From assembly GCF_900107595.1 (NCBI RefSeq), contig NZ_FNQF01000005.1, positions 223,744 to 287,743 of the forward strand: a stretch of DNA of 64,000 bases. The letters run 5' to 3'. The notes under the pieces are model-generated. The model searched no databases. It saw only the letters and a program-made list of their open reading frames with translations, and was not told where the DNA came from. The number at the start of each line of letters is the position of its first letter. Within the stretch, counting starts at the first letter, position 1. This stretch comes from Psychroflexus halocasei (GTDB lineage: Bacteria; Bacteroidota; Bacteroidia; Flavobacteriales; Flavobacteriaceae). Below are positions 37,078-46,480 of this stretch, piece after piece. The position numbers were made by a program, and so were the translations under genes.

Positions 37078-38298
37078 ATGTTTAATTCTAACAAAAACTT
37101 AATTCTCATCTTATTTCTAATCATACAAAGCATTGCGATACAAGCGCAAGAATGCAGAAGTTTTGATGAGGATTTTATTAGAAAAGAAAGAGAAAACATC
37201 CCAGGCGAAACGATGGGGCAAAAACTTGAAAGCTTACTCTTTTGGTCACAAAAAGAAAAAGAACGCCGCTTTCCGATGATGTATGGCATTTACCCAAGTC
37301 TTGAAGTTAAGGCCCATAAAAATATACTGAATTTAGAGAACTCTAAAGAAGTCCAACCTGAATGGGAAGATGGAACAACACTAAATACTTATATGAGTGA
37401 AAATCATATCGCAGGTGTTATTGTTTTAAAGGATGAAGAAATTCGATTAGAGAAATATGCCGAAAATGTTGACGAAAAAACATTATGGACATCTTTTTCA
37501 ATGGCAAAATCTGTGTCGTCAATGCTTTTAGGTGTTGCTTTAAAAGAAGGAGATATCAAAAGCCTTGATGATCATTTGAAAAAATATATTCATGAATTTG
37601 AAGGTTACGACTATGGTGAAGTGAGCGTTAGGCAATTATTAACCATGACATCAGGGATTGGCTGGAGTGAAGATTATGAAGATCCTAACTCTGATGTGGC
37701 TCAAATGTATCAGAATCCTTGTGTTGGCGATGAGTCGCATATTTTGACTTATATGAAATCTTTAGAATTCGAACATAAGCCAGGCACACATTGGAATTAT
37801 AGCACAGGTGAAACTGATTTGGTCGGTATTTTAATTCAAAAAGCGACTGGCAAAAGTTTAGCTGAATATCTTTCAGAAAAGATTTGGAAACCTTGGGGAA
37901 TGGAGCATTGCGCTTATTGGCTCGCAGATGAGTGTAGCAATTTAAATATTGGTGGAAGCGGACTCTCAGCAAGTTTGAGGGATTATGCGCGATTAGGGCA
38001 TTTGATGCTGAATAAAGGTCAGCGAGATGAGATGCGTCTTCTTTCAGAAGAATGGATGGCAGATGCAACTTCACTTTTACAGCAAACAGATGAGCAGGGT
38101 GGAGGCTATGGTTATTTATGGTGGCGATTTAAAAATGGAAGTTATGCTGCCGTTGGTATCTTCGGACAAATGCTTTACGTTAACCCAGATCAAAATCTTG
38201 TGATAGCACAAGTGGCAGCTTGGCCAAAAGCGAGTTCAAAAGAGCTTGTCAAAGAAAGGTTGGAATTTATTAAAGCAGTTGAGAAGGTTGTAGAGTAG
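37078..38298 (+). CDS. Beta-lactamase-family serine hydrolase (class C-like), exported
   Basis: 406 residues with a signal peptide ending SIAIQAQ. Nucleophile S-x-x-K in SFSMAKSVSSM and the Y-x-N/S tyrosine in HWNYSTGETDLVG; late GGGYGYLWWRF and AVGIFGQMLYV fit the third conserved region of class C-type esterases and DD-peptidase relatives. Acts on an ester or amide in the periplasm; substrate unknown. Confidence 0.9.
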   Translation: MFNSNKNLILILFLIIQSIAIQAQECRSFDEDFIRKERENIPGETMGQKLESLLFWSQKEKERRFPMMYGIYPSLEVKAHKNILNLENSKEVQPEWEDGTTLNTYMSENHIAGVIVLKDEEIRLEKYAENVDEKTLWTSFSMAKSVSSMLLGVALKEGDIKSLDDHLKKYIHEFEGYDYGEVSVRQLLTMTSGIGWSEDYEDPNSDVAQMYQNPCVGDESHILTYMKSLEFEHKPGTHWNYSTGETDLVGILIQKATGKSLAEYLSEKIWKPWGMEHCAYWLADECSNLNIGGSGLSASLRDYARLGHLMLNKGQRDEMRLLSEEWMADATSLLQQTDEQGGGYGYLWWRFKNGSYAAVGIFGQMLYVNPDQNLVIAQVAAWPKASSKELVKERLEFIKAVEKVVE

Positions 38299-38451
38299 CA
38301 AAATTAGTTTGTCAATTTTCATTCAAATCAGTTTTAAGAAGCACTTTAGAATCCTTGATTTTCTTTAGTTTTGTCTTTTATGCTTGATTGCTTTTAAAAA
38401 TCATTCTAGAAAATATTATTCAAAAAACGAGATTTAATTTAAAATAAATTT

Positions 38452-40041
38452 ATGTCTAAAGTTATTAGAAGGAAAAACTTTGTCGCCAATAAAACTGTCT
38501 TTTTTGTTTCGATTGCACTCATTCTTATCCTTATATTTTTTGGAGTTGTTTTCCCAGAAGCAATGGATGAAAAATTAACAGCTTTCAAATTTTGGTCATC
38601 AAATAGTTTTGGTTGGTTATTTGTTCTTGCAGTTAATATTATTCTTGTTTTTTCAATCTATCTGGCTTTTTCAAAATATGGAAAAATACGGCTTGGAGGT
38701 GCTGATGCAAGACCTGCTTACAGTAAAACTTCTTGGTTTGCAATGTTGTTTAGTGCAGGGATGGGAATCGGATTGATGTTTTACAGTATAGGTGAACCAG
38801 TGACTCATTACGGAACGCCACCGCTTGATGTTGCTAATAATCTTGAAAGAGCTAAACAAGCCATGAATTTTACCAGTCTTCATTACGGTTTACATGTGTG
38901 GGCAATTTATGCTTTAGTCGGTTTGGCTCTAGCCTTTTTTGCCTATAACAAAAAGTTACCGATGACATTTAGATCTGCATTTTATCCTTTTATGGGTGAC
39001 AAAATTAATGGTGGTTGGGGAGACGCAATTGATGTTATTTCAGCTTTGGCAACTGTTTTTGGTTTGGCAACAACACTAGGCTTAGGTGTGATGCAAGTCT
39101 CAACTGGTTTGGAATTACTTTACGGTTGGGATGTCACACCCGAAATGCAAATTATCATCATTCTCGCCGTGATCTCTGTCGCCACTGTTTCAGTTTTTCT
39201 AGGTGTTGATAAAGGTGTTAAAAGGTTGAGTTCAGCAAATATGTATATGGCTTTACTTTTAGTGACTTTCGTTTTTTTGTTAGGACCTACATTATCAATT
39301 ATGAAGGGTTTTGTTGAAAATACAGGTTCATATTTAGCAAATTTACCTGCGATTGCCACCTGGAATGAAATGTATAAAGACACGAATCGGCAAAATGATT
39401 GGACGATTTTTTATTGAGGTTGGTGGATTGCATGGTCTCCTTTTGTAGGGACTTTTATCGCTCAAATCTCAAGGGGTCGAACTGTGAGTGAATTTCTCTC
39501 AGGTGTGATTATTGTGCCGACAGTGATTGTAATTTTCTGGATGAATGCTTTTGGAGGTAGCGCACTTGATATGATTGTAGGTGGTGATGCTTCAATGTTA
39601 GAAGCTGTACAGGAAGATATGACATCTTCACTGTTTATTTTCCTTGAAAATTTTCCTTTAGTAGAAGTGACCTCATTATTGGCAATTATTTTGGTTTTTT
39701 CTTTCTTTATTACTTCATCAGATTCAGGATCTTTGGTTATCAATACTATTACAGCTGGTACTGAAGGAGAAAATACGCCAGTATGGCAGCGTGTTTTTTG
39801 GTCATTTATGCAAGGCGCAGTGGCTATCGTTCTTTTATTAAGTGGCGGACTTGGTGCTTTGCAAACGGGTGTTATTGCCATAGGTTTACCTTTTTCAATT
39901 GTACTTCTTTTACTTTGTTATAGCCTGTTAAAAGGTTTAAAAGAAGAGTACGAAAAAAACCAAAAAGCGCTGAATGCTAAGCAGGAAGAAAGCTATAGAG
40001 AAAGAATCAATAAAATTGTTGAAGAAGAACAGCAAAACTGA
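38452..40041 (+). pseudogene. BCCT-family betaine/choline transporter with in-frame TGA
   Basis: One continuous frame of 529 codons plus stop, with 12 predicted membrane helices, interrupted once by TGA at codon 322 (39415-39417). The surrounding residues are [21 protein letters not shown], so TGA replaces the seventh position, an invariant Trp, of the BCCT signature; TGG to TGA is a single-base change. The rest is well preserved ([28 protein letters not shown]). The gene ends in its own TGA, so TGA is a normal stop here. Either recent nonsense mutation, sequencing error or read-through. Function when intact: Na+/H+-driven uptake of betaine-like osmolytes. Confidence 0.88.
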
Positions 40042-40046
40042 TAATT

Positions 40047-40919
40047 ATGGAAATAACTAAAGCACCCTTAAGAATATTGGTAGGTTTGGACTTGTCACAA
40101 ATGGACCATCACCTTTTGAGCTATATCAACACGCTAGAGCAGATTTTAGACTTTGATAAAATTACTTTTTTACACAATATCAAAGTGACAGAATTACCAT
40201 CAGGAATGTTGTCGACTGATAAATTAGATGAAATCAGAAGAAAGGTTAAAACAAAAATAACAAGAGACATTAAATCTTCCGGATTAAATTATGCATTTGA
40301 CGTGGCGGTTACTTCAGATCGATTTTCTGAAACAAGCTTTTCAAATATCTCTGAAAAACAACGATATGATTTGCTGATACTTGGAAATAAACAAAATTTA
40401 CGTGGAAATGGAGCCCTGACAAACAAACTCGTCAGATTGTTTCCTTCACCAGTGATGCTTGTTCCTGAAACCTTTAAAACGCCTATTAAATCAGTTGTTG
40501 AAGCGATTACTTTTTCAAAATACACCAAAGGAATTGTTGATTGGTCAAACAAATTTGAAACAAATCGGTTAGGTGAGACTATTGTCAAGTTACCAGTTCA
40601 TGTTTCAAAAATATTTTACTATCCATTAATGCCTCAAAAAGAAATAGATCAAATCACCCAAGAGGATCGATTGGCTAAAGAGAGAAAATGGACAAAAGAA
40701 TTCTCTGAATTGAAGCCGTTAAAAGTGATCTCATCTCATGAAGAAGGCATTGCAACTTCATTAAACAATTATGCTGAAGCTGAAAATGCTGAAGTCATGA
40801 TTCTTGGTATCAAAAGTGATTCGATGATAAAAGATCTTTTCATCGGGAGTGTTGCAAATGAAATATTGATACGTCCGACAAATATTGCTTTACTATTTAT
40901 TAAGCCTTCAAAAGCTTAA
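40047..40919 (+). CDS. Universal stress protein (UspA family)
   Basis: 290 residues. The N-terminal Usp domain (RILVGLDLSQMDHHLL) lies at 9-140, and the C-terminal half is a degenerate second Usp domain ending in LFIGSVANEILIRPTNIALLFIKP, typical of the ATP-loop G-x2-G-x9-G-(S/T) region (GSVANEIL). It starts five bases after the transporter stop, so it is co-transcribed; BCCT/Usp pairs suggest osmotic-stress function. Confidence 0.85.
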   Translation: MEITKAPLRILVGLDLSQMDHHLLSYINTLEQILDFDKITFLHNIKVTELPSGMLSTDKLDEIRRKVKTKITRDIKSSGLNYAFDVAVTSDRFSETSFSNISEKQRYDLLILGNKQNLRGNGALTNKLVRLFPSPVMLVPETFKTPIKSVVEAITFSKYTKGIVDWSNKFETNRLGETIVKLPVHVSKIFYYPLMPQKEIDQITQEDRLAKERKWTKEFSELKPLKVISSHEEGIATSLNNYAEAENAEVMILGIKSDSMIKDLFIGSVANEILIRPTNIALLFIKPSKA

Positions 40920-41088
40920 AAATTAAACTTAATTTATTGTTATAGCGTTGTTGAGTTTTGAAACTAAATTAGATATTTACTCACCAAAATTTCATGAAAT
41001 TTCAATTTAGTTGATAATAGTTTCATGAAGTTAGGTTTTTGAAGTCAATTATGTAATTTCAAAAAAATATTTTATACAAAACTCAATT

Positions 41089-42096
41089 ATGGGATTACTC
41101 CTTTTATACCTTTTTATTGCAATATTTATCTCATTTCTTTGTTCAATAATGGAGGCAGTTTTACTTTCAGTTCCACTTTCATATTTAAAGACAAAATCTG
41201 AATCTGGTGATAAAAGTGCTGATAAAATGATTGAATTGAAAGATAACATCGACAAACCTTTATCTGCTATTTTATCATTAAATACAGTGGCTCACACTGT
41301 TGGTGCTGCTGGTGTTGGCGCGCAAGCAACTGTTGTTTTTGGTGAGGCTTATTTTGGTCTGGTATCTGCAATTCTAACATTTCTAATATTAGTACTTACT
41401 GAAATTATACCAAAAACCTTAGGTGCAAACTTTAGCAGAGAATTAGTTGGCTTCTCAGCTAAAGTGATTAAGATTTCAATATTTCTGACATATCCTTTAG
41501 TTCTTCTTTCTTCTGTCATAACTAAAATGTTATCAAGAGATAAACCTCAATTTTCAACAAGTAGAGAAGAGGTTTCGGCATTGGCCAGCATTGGCGCTCA
41601 AGAAGGTGTTTTTGCAGATAAAGAAAATAAAATTATTCAAAACCTTATCAAGTTAAAAAGCTTAACAATAAACTCAGTGATGACGCCAAGAACAGTTGCG
41701 GTGACTGCGGATGAAAATATGACCTTAAAAGAATTTTTAGAGAATAAAGATTTTTTACATTTCTCAAGAATACCAATATACAAAGATACTCGAGAGAATA
41801 TTACTGGTTATGTTTTTAGAGAGTTGGTGTTTGAAAAATTAGCTGAAGATCAATTTAATTTAAGATTAAGGGATATCAAGAGAGAAATTGTTGTTTTTTC
41901 TAGAAACATTACTTTGTTTGACGCATGGGAGGTTCAGTTACAAAAGAAAGAGCATATCTCTCTTATCATCGATGAATATGGAGGCATGGACGGAATTGCA
42001 ACTCTTGAAGATATTATCGAGACGCTCTTAGGTTTTGAAATTCTTGATGAAAAAGATAAAATTGAGGATATGCAAAAGTACGCTATGAAGAGGTAG
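41089..42096 (+). CDS. CNNM/DUF21 and CBS-domain membrane protein (CorC/HlyC-type)
   Basis: 335 residues: DUF21/CNNM transmembrane region at 1-165 (LFIAIFISFLCSIMEAVLLS, VLTEIIPKTLGA) and a CBS pair from about 190 (NSVMTPRTVAV; IIDEYGGMDGIATLEDII). The C-terminal CorC_HlyC transporter-associated domain of longer homologues is absent, so it is a short form. Family members act in Mg2+/Co2+ handling at the inner membrane. Confidence 0.9.
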   Translation: MGLLLLYLFIAIFISFLCSIMEAVLLSVPLSYLKTKSESGDKSADKMIELKDNIDKPLSAILSLNTVAHTVGAAGVGAQATVVFGEAYFGLVSAILTFLILVLTEIIPKTLGANFSRELVGFSAKVIKISIFLTYPLVLLSSVITKMLSRDKPQFSTSREEVSALASIGAQEGVFADKENKIIQNLIKLKSLTINSVMTPRTVAVTADENMTLKEFLENKDFLHFSRIPIYKDTRENITGYVFRELVFEKLAEDQFNLRLRDIKREIVVFSRNITLFDAWEVQLQKKEHISLIIDEYGGMDGIATLEDIIETLLGFEILDEKDKIEDMQKYAMKR

Positions 42097-42136
42097 AAAG
42101 AAAAACAAAAAAAATATCAACTTTTAGGAGGTGATA

Positions 42137-42184
42137 ATGACAAAGAAAAATAAAATTGTCATTATTTTACTCAAGCACATTTAA
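42137..42184 (+). CDS. Possible 15-residue micro-peptide with strong Shine-Dalgarno
   Basis: AGGAGGTGATA stands directly before an ATG that opens MTKKNKIVIILLKHI and a TAA. The box is nearly a full complement of the 16S 3' end, very unusual here, where almost no other start has one. The peptide is basic-hydrophobic. The start also sits in an AT-rich stem (ATAATGACA / TGTCATTAT). It could be a leader or micro-peptide, or chance. Confidence 0.3.
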   Translation: MTKKNKIVIILLKHI

Positions 42185-42204
42185 ATCAATATATAATTAA
42201 TAAA

Positions 42205-42231
42205 AAAAGCATCTGGATTTCAGATGCTTTT
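42205..42231. terminator. Bidirectional terminator
   Basis: Perfect 11-base stem AAAAGCATCTG / CAGATGCTTTT with a five-base loop, flanked by A and T runs, between convergent CNNM and DUF4494 genes. Confidence 0.9.
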
Positions 42232-42264
42232 TGAGTTTAAGAACTTTAGTGAACTAAAAACTTT

Positions 42265-42789
42265 TTATTCAGCTTCTTCCTCAACTAATTCTTGCTTTTC
42301 AGTTTCAGATTGATCATCGTTTTCTATGACGTTAAACTTTTCGAGTTGTTCTTCTTCACCTGTAAAGTATGGAAAAACATCTAAAATAGGCGATTCGTTT
42401 ATTGCAGGTATTGCATAATCTCCCATTGTTTCTGCCATCGCTTTTGTGGTATTTTCATAAGCTTCCTTCACATCATTAGCTTGTACTAAAAGATAAGTGT
42501 TAGACTTTTTCTCTTTTCCGCTTCTTTCATCAATCGTCACAAGAGAAACTTTCACTTTAAACCAACGATCGGAGTTATCAAATGGGTGAACTTCAGAAAA
42601 GTTAGCGACTTTAATATTCATGATTCTGAACTCTTCTTCAGTCAATGTTTTCATTTCTTCATTCAGTCTTGCTTCAGCTTCAGTAAAAGAAACGGCATCA
42701 AGTAGATAGGTGTCAGTTGATATTTTCTTTTCACCAGTTTCATGTGTTTTTCTGTATTTCACCTTACATTCATACCAAATTACGCTCAT
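42265..42789 (-). CDS. DUF4494 protein
   Basis: 174 residues, cytoplasmic. WYECKVKYRKTHETGEKKI, TYLLDAVSFTEAEARLNEEM and FSEVHPFDNSDRWFKVKV are typical of DUF4494, a Bacteroidota-specific family composed of two similar half-domains (a second WFKVKVSLVTIDE half with TYLLVQANDVKEAYENT). Acidic C-terminal tail. No known function. Confidence 0.9.
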   Translation of the reverse strand: MSVIWYECKVKYRKTHETGEKKISTDTYLLDAVSFTEAEARLNEEMKTLTEEEFRIMNIKVANFSEVHPFDNSDRWFKVKVSLVTIDERSGKEKKSNTYLLVQANDVKEAYENTTKAMAETMGDYAIPAINESPILDVFPYFTGEEEQLEKFNVIENDDQSETEKQELVEEEAE

Positions 42790-43023
42790 AACATTTTTTT
42801 TAGGAGGTCAAAAATAGAATTTATAATCAGCCTACAAACCTATTTCAAAAATAGATATCCACAATTTAGTTTTTGGCGATAGAAAGCTGAAATAGTTTTT
42901 GAGTTCCGAGGTTTGAGTAGTGAGTTTAATGATACATATTCGCAATTATTAGGTTTTGAAGAGTCAAAATAGAAATCAAATTCGATATTATAAACAATAA
43001 TTTACTGAGAACAGACAATCAAC

Positions 43024-45276
43024 TTATCGAATAAACTGTTTCTGATAACTTTGTATCGCTTTTTTGAGGTTGTGAGAAAGTGAAACAAGCCAAATTAATT
43101 GATTGCTGATAAGGTGTGCTTCTTGTAACTGATGTAGTTTTTCTTTCTCGATTTTTGTAAAACCTGCTTGTATGTTTTCATCGCGTTCATCAGATAAAAA
43201 CTGATAGGTATTTATCAATTTTTGCTTCGCTTCCTTTATATCTCCATGTGGTTGAACTTCATATTCATGAGACTTATCTATAGATTTTACCGTTTGAGAT
43301 AAAGTGTTCAAGATTTTTGAAAATATCGCTTTTGTTTCTATGGATTTTTCTGTCGTTTCATAATTATTTACAAAACTTCCTAATGAAGCAATTGCGGATA
43401 GAATCGTTTGATTAAGCGTTACAATCTCATAGATTAATCTAAATTCAGTTTGTTTAGATTTTGGATCTTGCGTAAATCTTTGAAAGGCAGCACTGAGTTC
43501 ACTCAATGCCAAAAAAGCTTCTTTACGAGCAAGTTTATATTTTAATTGATTATTTTCTTTGTCTTGATAAAGCTCTTGTGTAGCTTCCAAATAAGCACTA
43601 TTTTTTTTAATAGCTTTTAATAAAACACTTTTTAAATTTAAAACTTCCCAACTAGGAAAAAGTAGATAAACTGCTGCAAAAGCAATAACACCACCTATGA
43701 TAGTGTCGATCACACGGTATTGAATAACCGAAACTGAATCCGGATGTATAAATGAATAAACAAATACAATGTTTAAGGTGATAAATGCCGCTGCCCAGCG
43801 GTAATTACGTTGCATTAAAGAGAAAGCTAAAATGAGTGAACTTACAATCAGAATTGCGTAAATGATAGTGTTTTGGGTGAGCAATACAATCCCGAAAGCA
43901 ATACTTCCTCCAATGATAGTGCCTATAATTCTGTCTTTTGCTCGTTCTCTGGTCAAGCCATAGTTAGGACGCAGAATCACTAAAATTGTTAGCATAATCC
44001 AATATGAGTTTTGGATCTCTAATAAATTACCTAAAACAAAAGCAAAACATAAGGCTATTGTTAGCCTCAAAGCATGCCTGAAGATAACAGAATTATAAGT
44101 AAAATGCTGCATGACGATTTGAGGTGTATATTCTTGAAGCGTTAAAAATTGCTTTGCTTCTTCTTTCTTAAGATTGAGTTTAGAAGATAGAGTCATATCT
44201 GCTAAAGCATAACGAATAGCATTAACCTCTTGTAAAATTTGTTTTTGATAATCATATAGGTTTCGCATGATTAACGCGCCTTCTCTTGCTTGAGGTAATT
44301 TATATTTTTCAATGTAAGCTGAAATGGAATCGTAAGCATTGACCAACGCCGTCTCTAAATTTTCTTTATTAGGAATTTCAGATTTAGTGATCAATATTTT
44401 AGAGAGTTCTTTCAATTGATCATTCATTGCGAGATTGAGTTCGCTGAATTTTTCTAAATGCTTATTATTTTCACCAAAGAGGTTATCAAACTTTTCATAA
44501 TCCCAAGTGTTTCCCACAATCATTTCAAAAATATCGATTAATGAAATAAATAAGAGTAATCTTTTCTCATCAAAATGTGAACGTCCTGATCTTTTCCTGT
44601 TCGTTAATAAGAGCTCTCTTAATGTTTCGTGTTTTTCGTTGATTTGAGATTGTAAAACAAAGGTTTTTTTGATGTCGCTTTCTCTGTCTTTTGACGCTTT
44701 AAGTAATCTGGCACGCACTTCAAGATAATCACCAGTGAGTTCTAGTGTTTCTGACAAAAGTTGATTTTCATCCTTATTCGGAATAATTTTGTGAAAGCTG
44801 ATTGAAGAAAAAAGATACCACAATCCACCGAGTCCCATAAATAAAATATGCGTCCATATTTCTACTGAAGTCATTTCACCTAGCGCAAAAGCAAGCACCA
44901 TGGCTAATAAACTTGAGAAGGCGAGTAATGCACCTCTAAAGCCGTAAGCCGATAAAAAAGATAGAGAAAAACTGATTAAACCGATTAAAATAAGAGCGAT
45001 ACTAAAATTATTTTTAGCGTATAAAATTAAAACGGTAATCAGCATTGTGAGTCCAATACTGATTAAAATTCCATTCACTTTTCTTCTTAAACTACCAGGA
45101 ATATCACTAGGCGCATTAAGAAAAGTACCTATCACAAAAGACGGTACAAAACTCATGAGTCCGATGAGGTTAAAAAGTAAGACAGGAATAAGCACAGATG
45201 ATGTTAAAACGACTGCTCTAAAGAAATGTGAGCTTCTCAAAAACAATTCAACTTTTGTGCGTTTGCTTTTATTCAT
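43024..45276 (-). CDS. FUSC/YccS-like inner-membrane protein
   Basis: 750 residues with two membrane blocks (about 15-155 and 400-535) separated and followed by long helical cytoplasmic segments, the YccS/YhfK architecture. The second block contains the FUSC signature NSYWIMLTILVILRPNYGLTRERAKDRIIGTIIGGS. Relatives export aromatic acids or have unknown roles. Monocistronic with its own -7 element. Confidence 0.88.
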   Translation of the reverse strand: MNKSKRTKVELFLRSSHFFRAVVLTSSVLIPVLLFNLIGLMSFVPSFVIGTFLNAPSDIPGSLRRKVNGILISIGLTMLITVLILYAKNNFSIALILIGLISFSLSFLSAYGFRGALLAFSSLLAMVLAFALGEMTSVEIWTHILFMGLGGLWYLFSSISFHKIIPNKDENQLLSETLELTGDYLEVRARLLKASKDRESDIKKTFVLQSQINEKHETLRELLLTNRKRSGRSHFDEKRLLLFISLIDIFEMIVGNTWDYEKFDNLFGENNKHLEKFSELNLAMNDQLKELSKILITKSEIPNKENLETALVNAYDSISAYIEKYKLPQAREGALIMRNLYDYQKQILQEVNAIRYALADMTLSSKLNLKKEEAKQFLTLQEYTPQIVMQHFTYNSVIFRHALRLTIALCFAFVLGNLLEIQNSYWIMLTILVILRPNYGLTRERAKDRIIGTIIGGSIAFGIVLLTQNTIIYAILIVSSLILAFSLMQRNYRWAAAFITLNIVFVYSFIHPDSVSVIQYRVIDTIIGGVIAFAAVYLLFPSWEVLNLKSVLLKAIKKNSAYLEATQELYQDKENNQLKYKLARKEAFLALSELSAAFQRFTQDPKSKQTEFRLIYEIVTLNQTILSAIASLGSFVNNYETTEKSIETKAIFSKILNTLSQTVKSIDKSHEYEVQPHGDIKEAKQKLINTYQFLSDERDENIQAGFTKIEKEKLHQLQEAHLISNQLIWLVSLSHNLKKAIQSYQKQFIR

Positions 45277-45293
45277 AAATGATTTTGATAGGA

Positions 45294-45301
45294 CAAAGGT
45301 A
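45294..45301 (-). promoter_or_regulatory. -7 element TACCTTTG of the FUSC gene
   Basis: On the minus strand TACCTTTG fits TAnnTTTG and lies 17 bases before the ATG, giving a leader of only about 10 bases. Confidence 0.55.
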
Positions 45302-45406
45302 TGCTAATTATAGAGTTAATTTTTTAAAACTCAAAATCTTAAAAAAGATGGCTGGATTATCTTTTTGAAAAAGAAAAACTTCATTTATAAATTGATAATC
45401 TTCAGA

Positions 45407-46270
45407 TCAATTGATTATCTTTTTTGCACCTGAAATAACACCTAACACAAGAAAGCCAATAATACCACCAACAAGAAATTCTTTTAAAATAGAAGGAAGA
45501 AAAGTCAGAATATGATGAAAGAAATCGATGTTATGAACAAATATTCCACCAGAAACCAAAAGTAAAGCAATCGTTCCTATAAAAGATAAACCTTTGATGA
45601 CTTTGGGTAAAGCAGCAACTAGAAGTCGGCCAAATTTCGCTTTAAATTGATTTGAATTTTCACTTTTTTCGATGAGTTGGTATCCTGCGTCATCCATACG
45701 GACAATCAACGCAACAATACCGTAAACACCAACAGTAGCGATTAAAGCAATGATACTCACAACAATAATCTGTGTGCTTAACTCAGCAGTAACAACCGCG
45801 CCTAAGGCAATAATGACAATTTCTACGGAAAGAATAAAGTCGGTGACAATTGCTGACTTGATGCGTTCTTTCTCGACTGCCAAAATCTCTTTTTTAGTTT
45901 CAACTTTTTTTAATTCTTCTTTTTTAGAATGCTGATGAGGTTTGAAATAGTGATAAATCTTTTCAGCACCTTCGTAACCAAGGTATAATCCGCCGAGTAA
46001 TAAAATAACGGTAATAGCAATAGGAATAAAGGCACTCAATAAAAAAGCAATAGGCAAGATGATGAGCTTATTGAGCAATGAACCTTTGGTAATTGCCCAT
46101 AAAACAGGAATTTCACGAGCTGAAACAAACCCTGAAGCTTTCTCTGCATTCACCGCCAAATCATCACCTAATAAACCAGCTGTTTTTTTAGCAGCAACTT
46201 TGCTCATCACGGCCACATCATCCATTAAAGCGGCAATGTCATCTAAAATTGCAAAAATCCCTGAAGCCAT
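45407..46270 (-). CDS. DUF808 membrane protein (YedI-like)
   Basis: 287 residues. The N-terminus ASGIFAILDDIAALMDDVA and KKTAGLLGDDLAVNAEK are the family hallmark, followed by VLWAITKGSLLNKLIILP and several membrane helices. The E. coli homologue YedI is uncharacterised. Single gene. Confidence 0.9.
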   Translation of the reverse strand: MASGIFAILDDIAALMDDVAVMSKVAAKKTAGLLGDDLAVNAEKASGFVSAREIPVLWAITKGSLLNKLIILPIAFLLSAFIPIAITVILLLGGLYLGYEGAEKIYHYFKPHQHSKKEELKKVETKKEILAVEKERIKSAIVTDFILSVEIVIIALGAVVTAELSTQIIVVSIIALIATVGVYGIVALIVRMDDAGYQLIEKSENSNQFKAKFGRLLVAALPKVIKGLSFIGTIALLLVSGGIFVHNIDFFHHILTFLPSILKEFLVGGIIGFLVLGVISGAKKIIN

Positions 46271-46419
46271 AAAATTGTTTCTTTATTAAAATATAAGATC
46301 GAAAATAAGTTTTTTGATTCTATTGCGTTAAAATATGATGTAAAAATTTTCTGGTCATTGATTAAGAGTTAGTAAAAATTGACATTTGATATCAGACGAC
46401 AGGTAACAGAAAAACAAAA

Positions 46420-46447
46420 AACAGCTATTTACTAACAAATAACTGTT
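46420..46447 (-). terminator. Terminator after M24 peptidase
   Basis: Stem AACAGCTATTT / AAATAACTGTT (one mismatch), six-base loop. On the minus strand it is followed by a T-rich run (TTTTTTGTTTTT). Confidence 0.7.
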
Positions 46448-46480
46448 CTCTGATTATTTTCTAAAATTTAAACTCTAGTA

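Noticed and set aside
38452..40041. Selenocysteine or changed genetic code as explanation of the BCCT TGA
   Set aside because: The position is a conserved Trp rather than Cys, no SECIS-like hairpin is obvious just after it, and the same gene ends in TGA.
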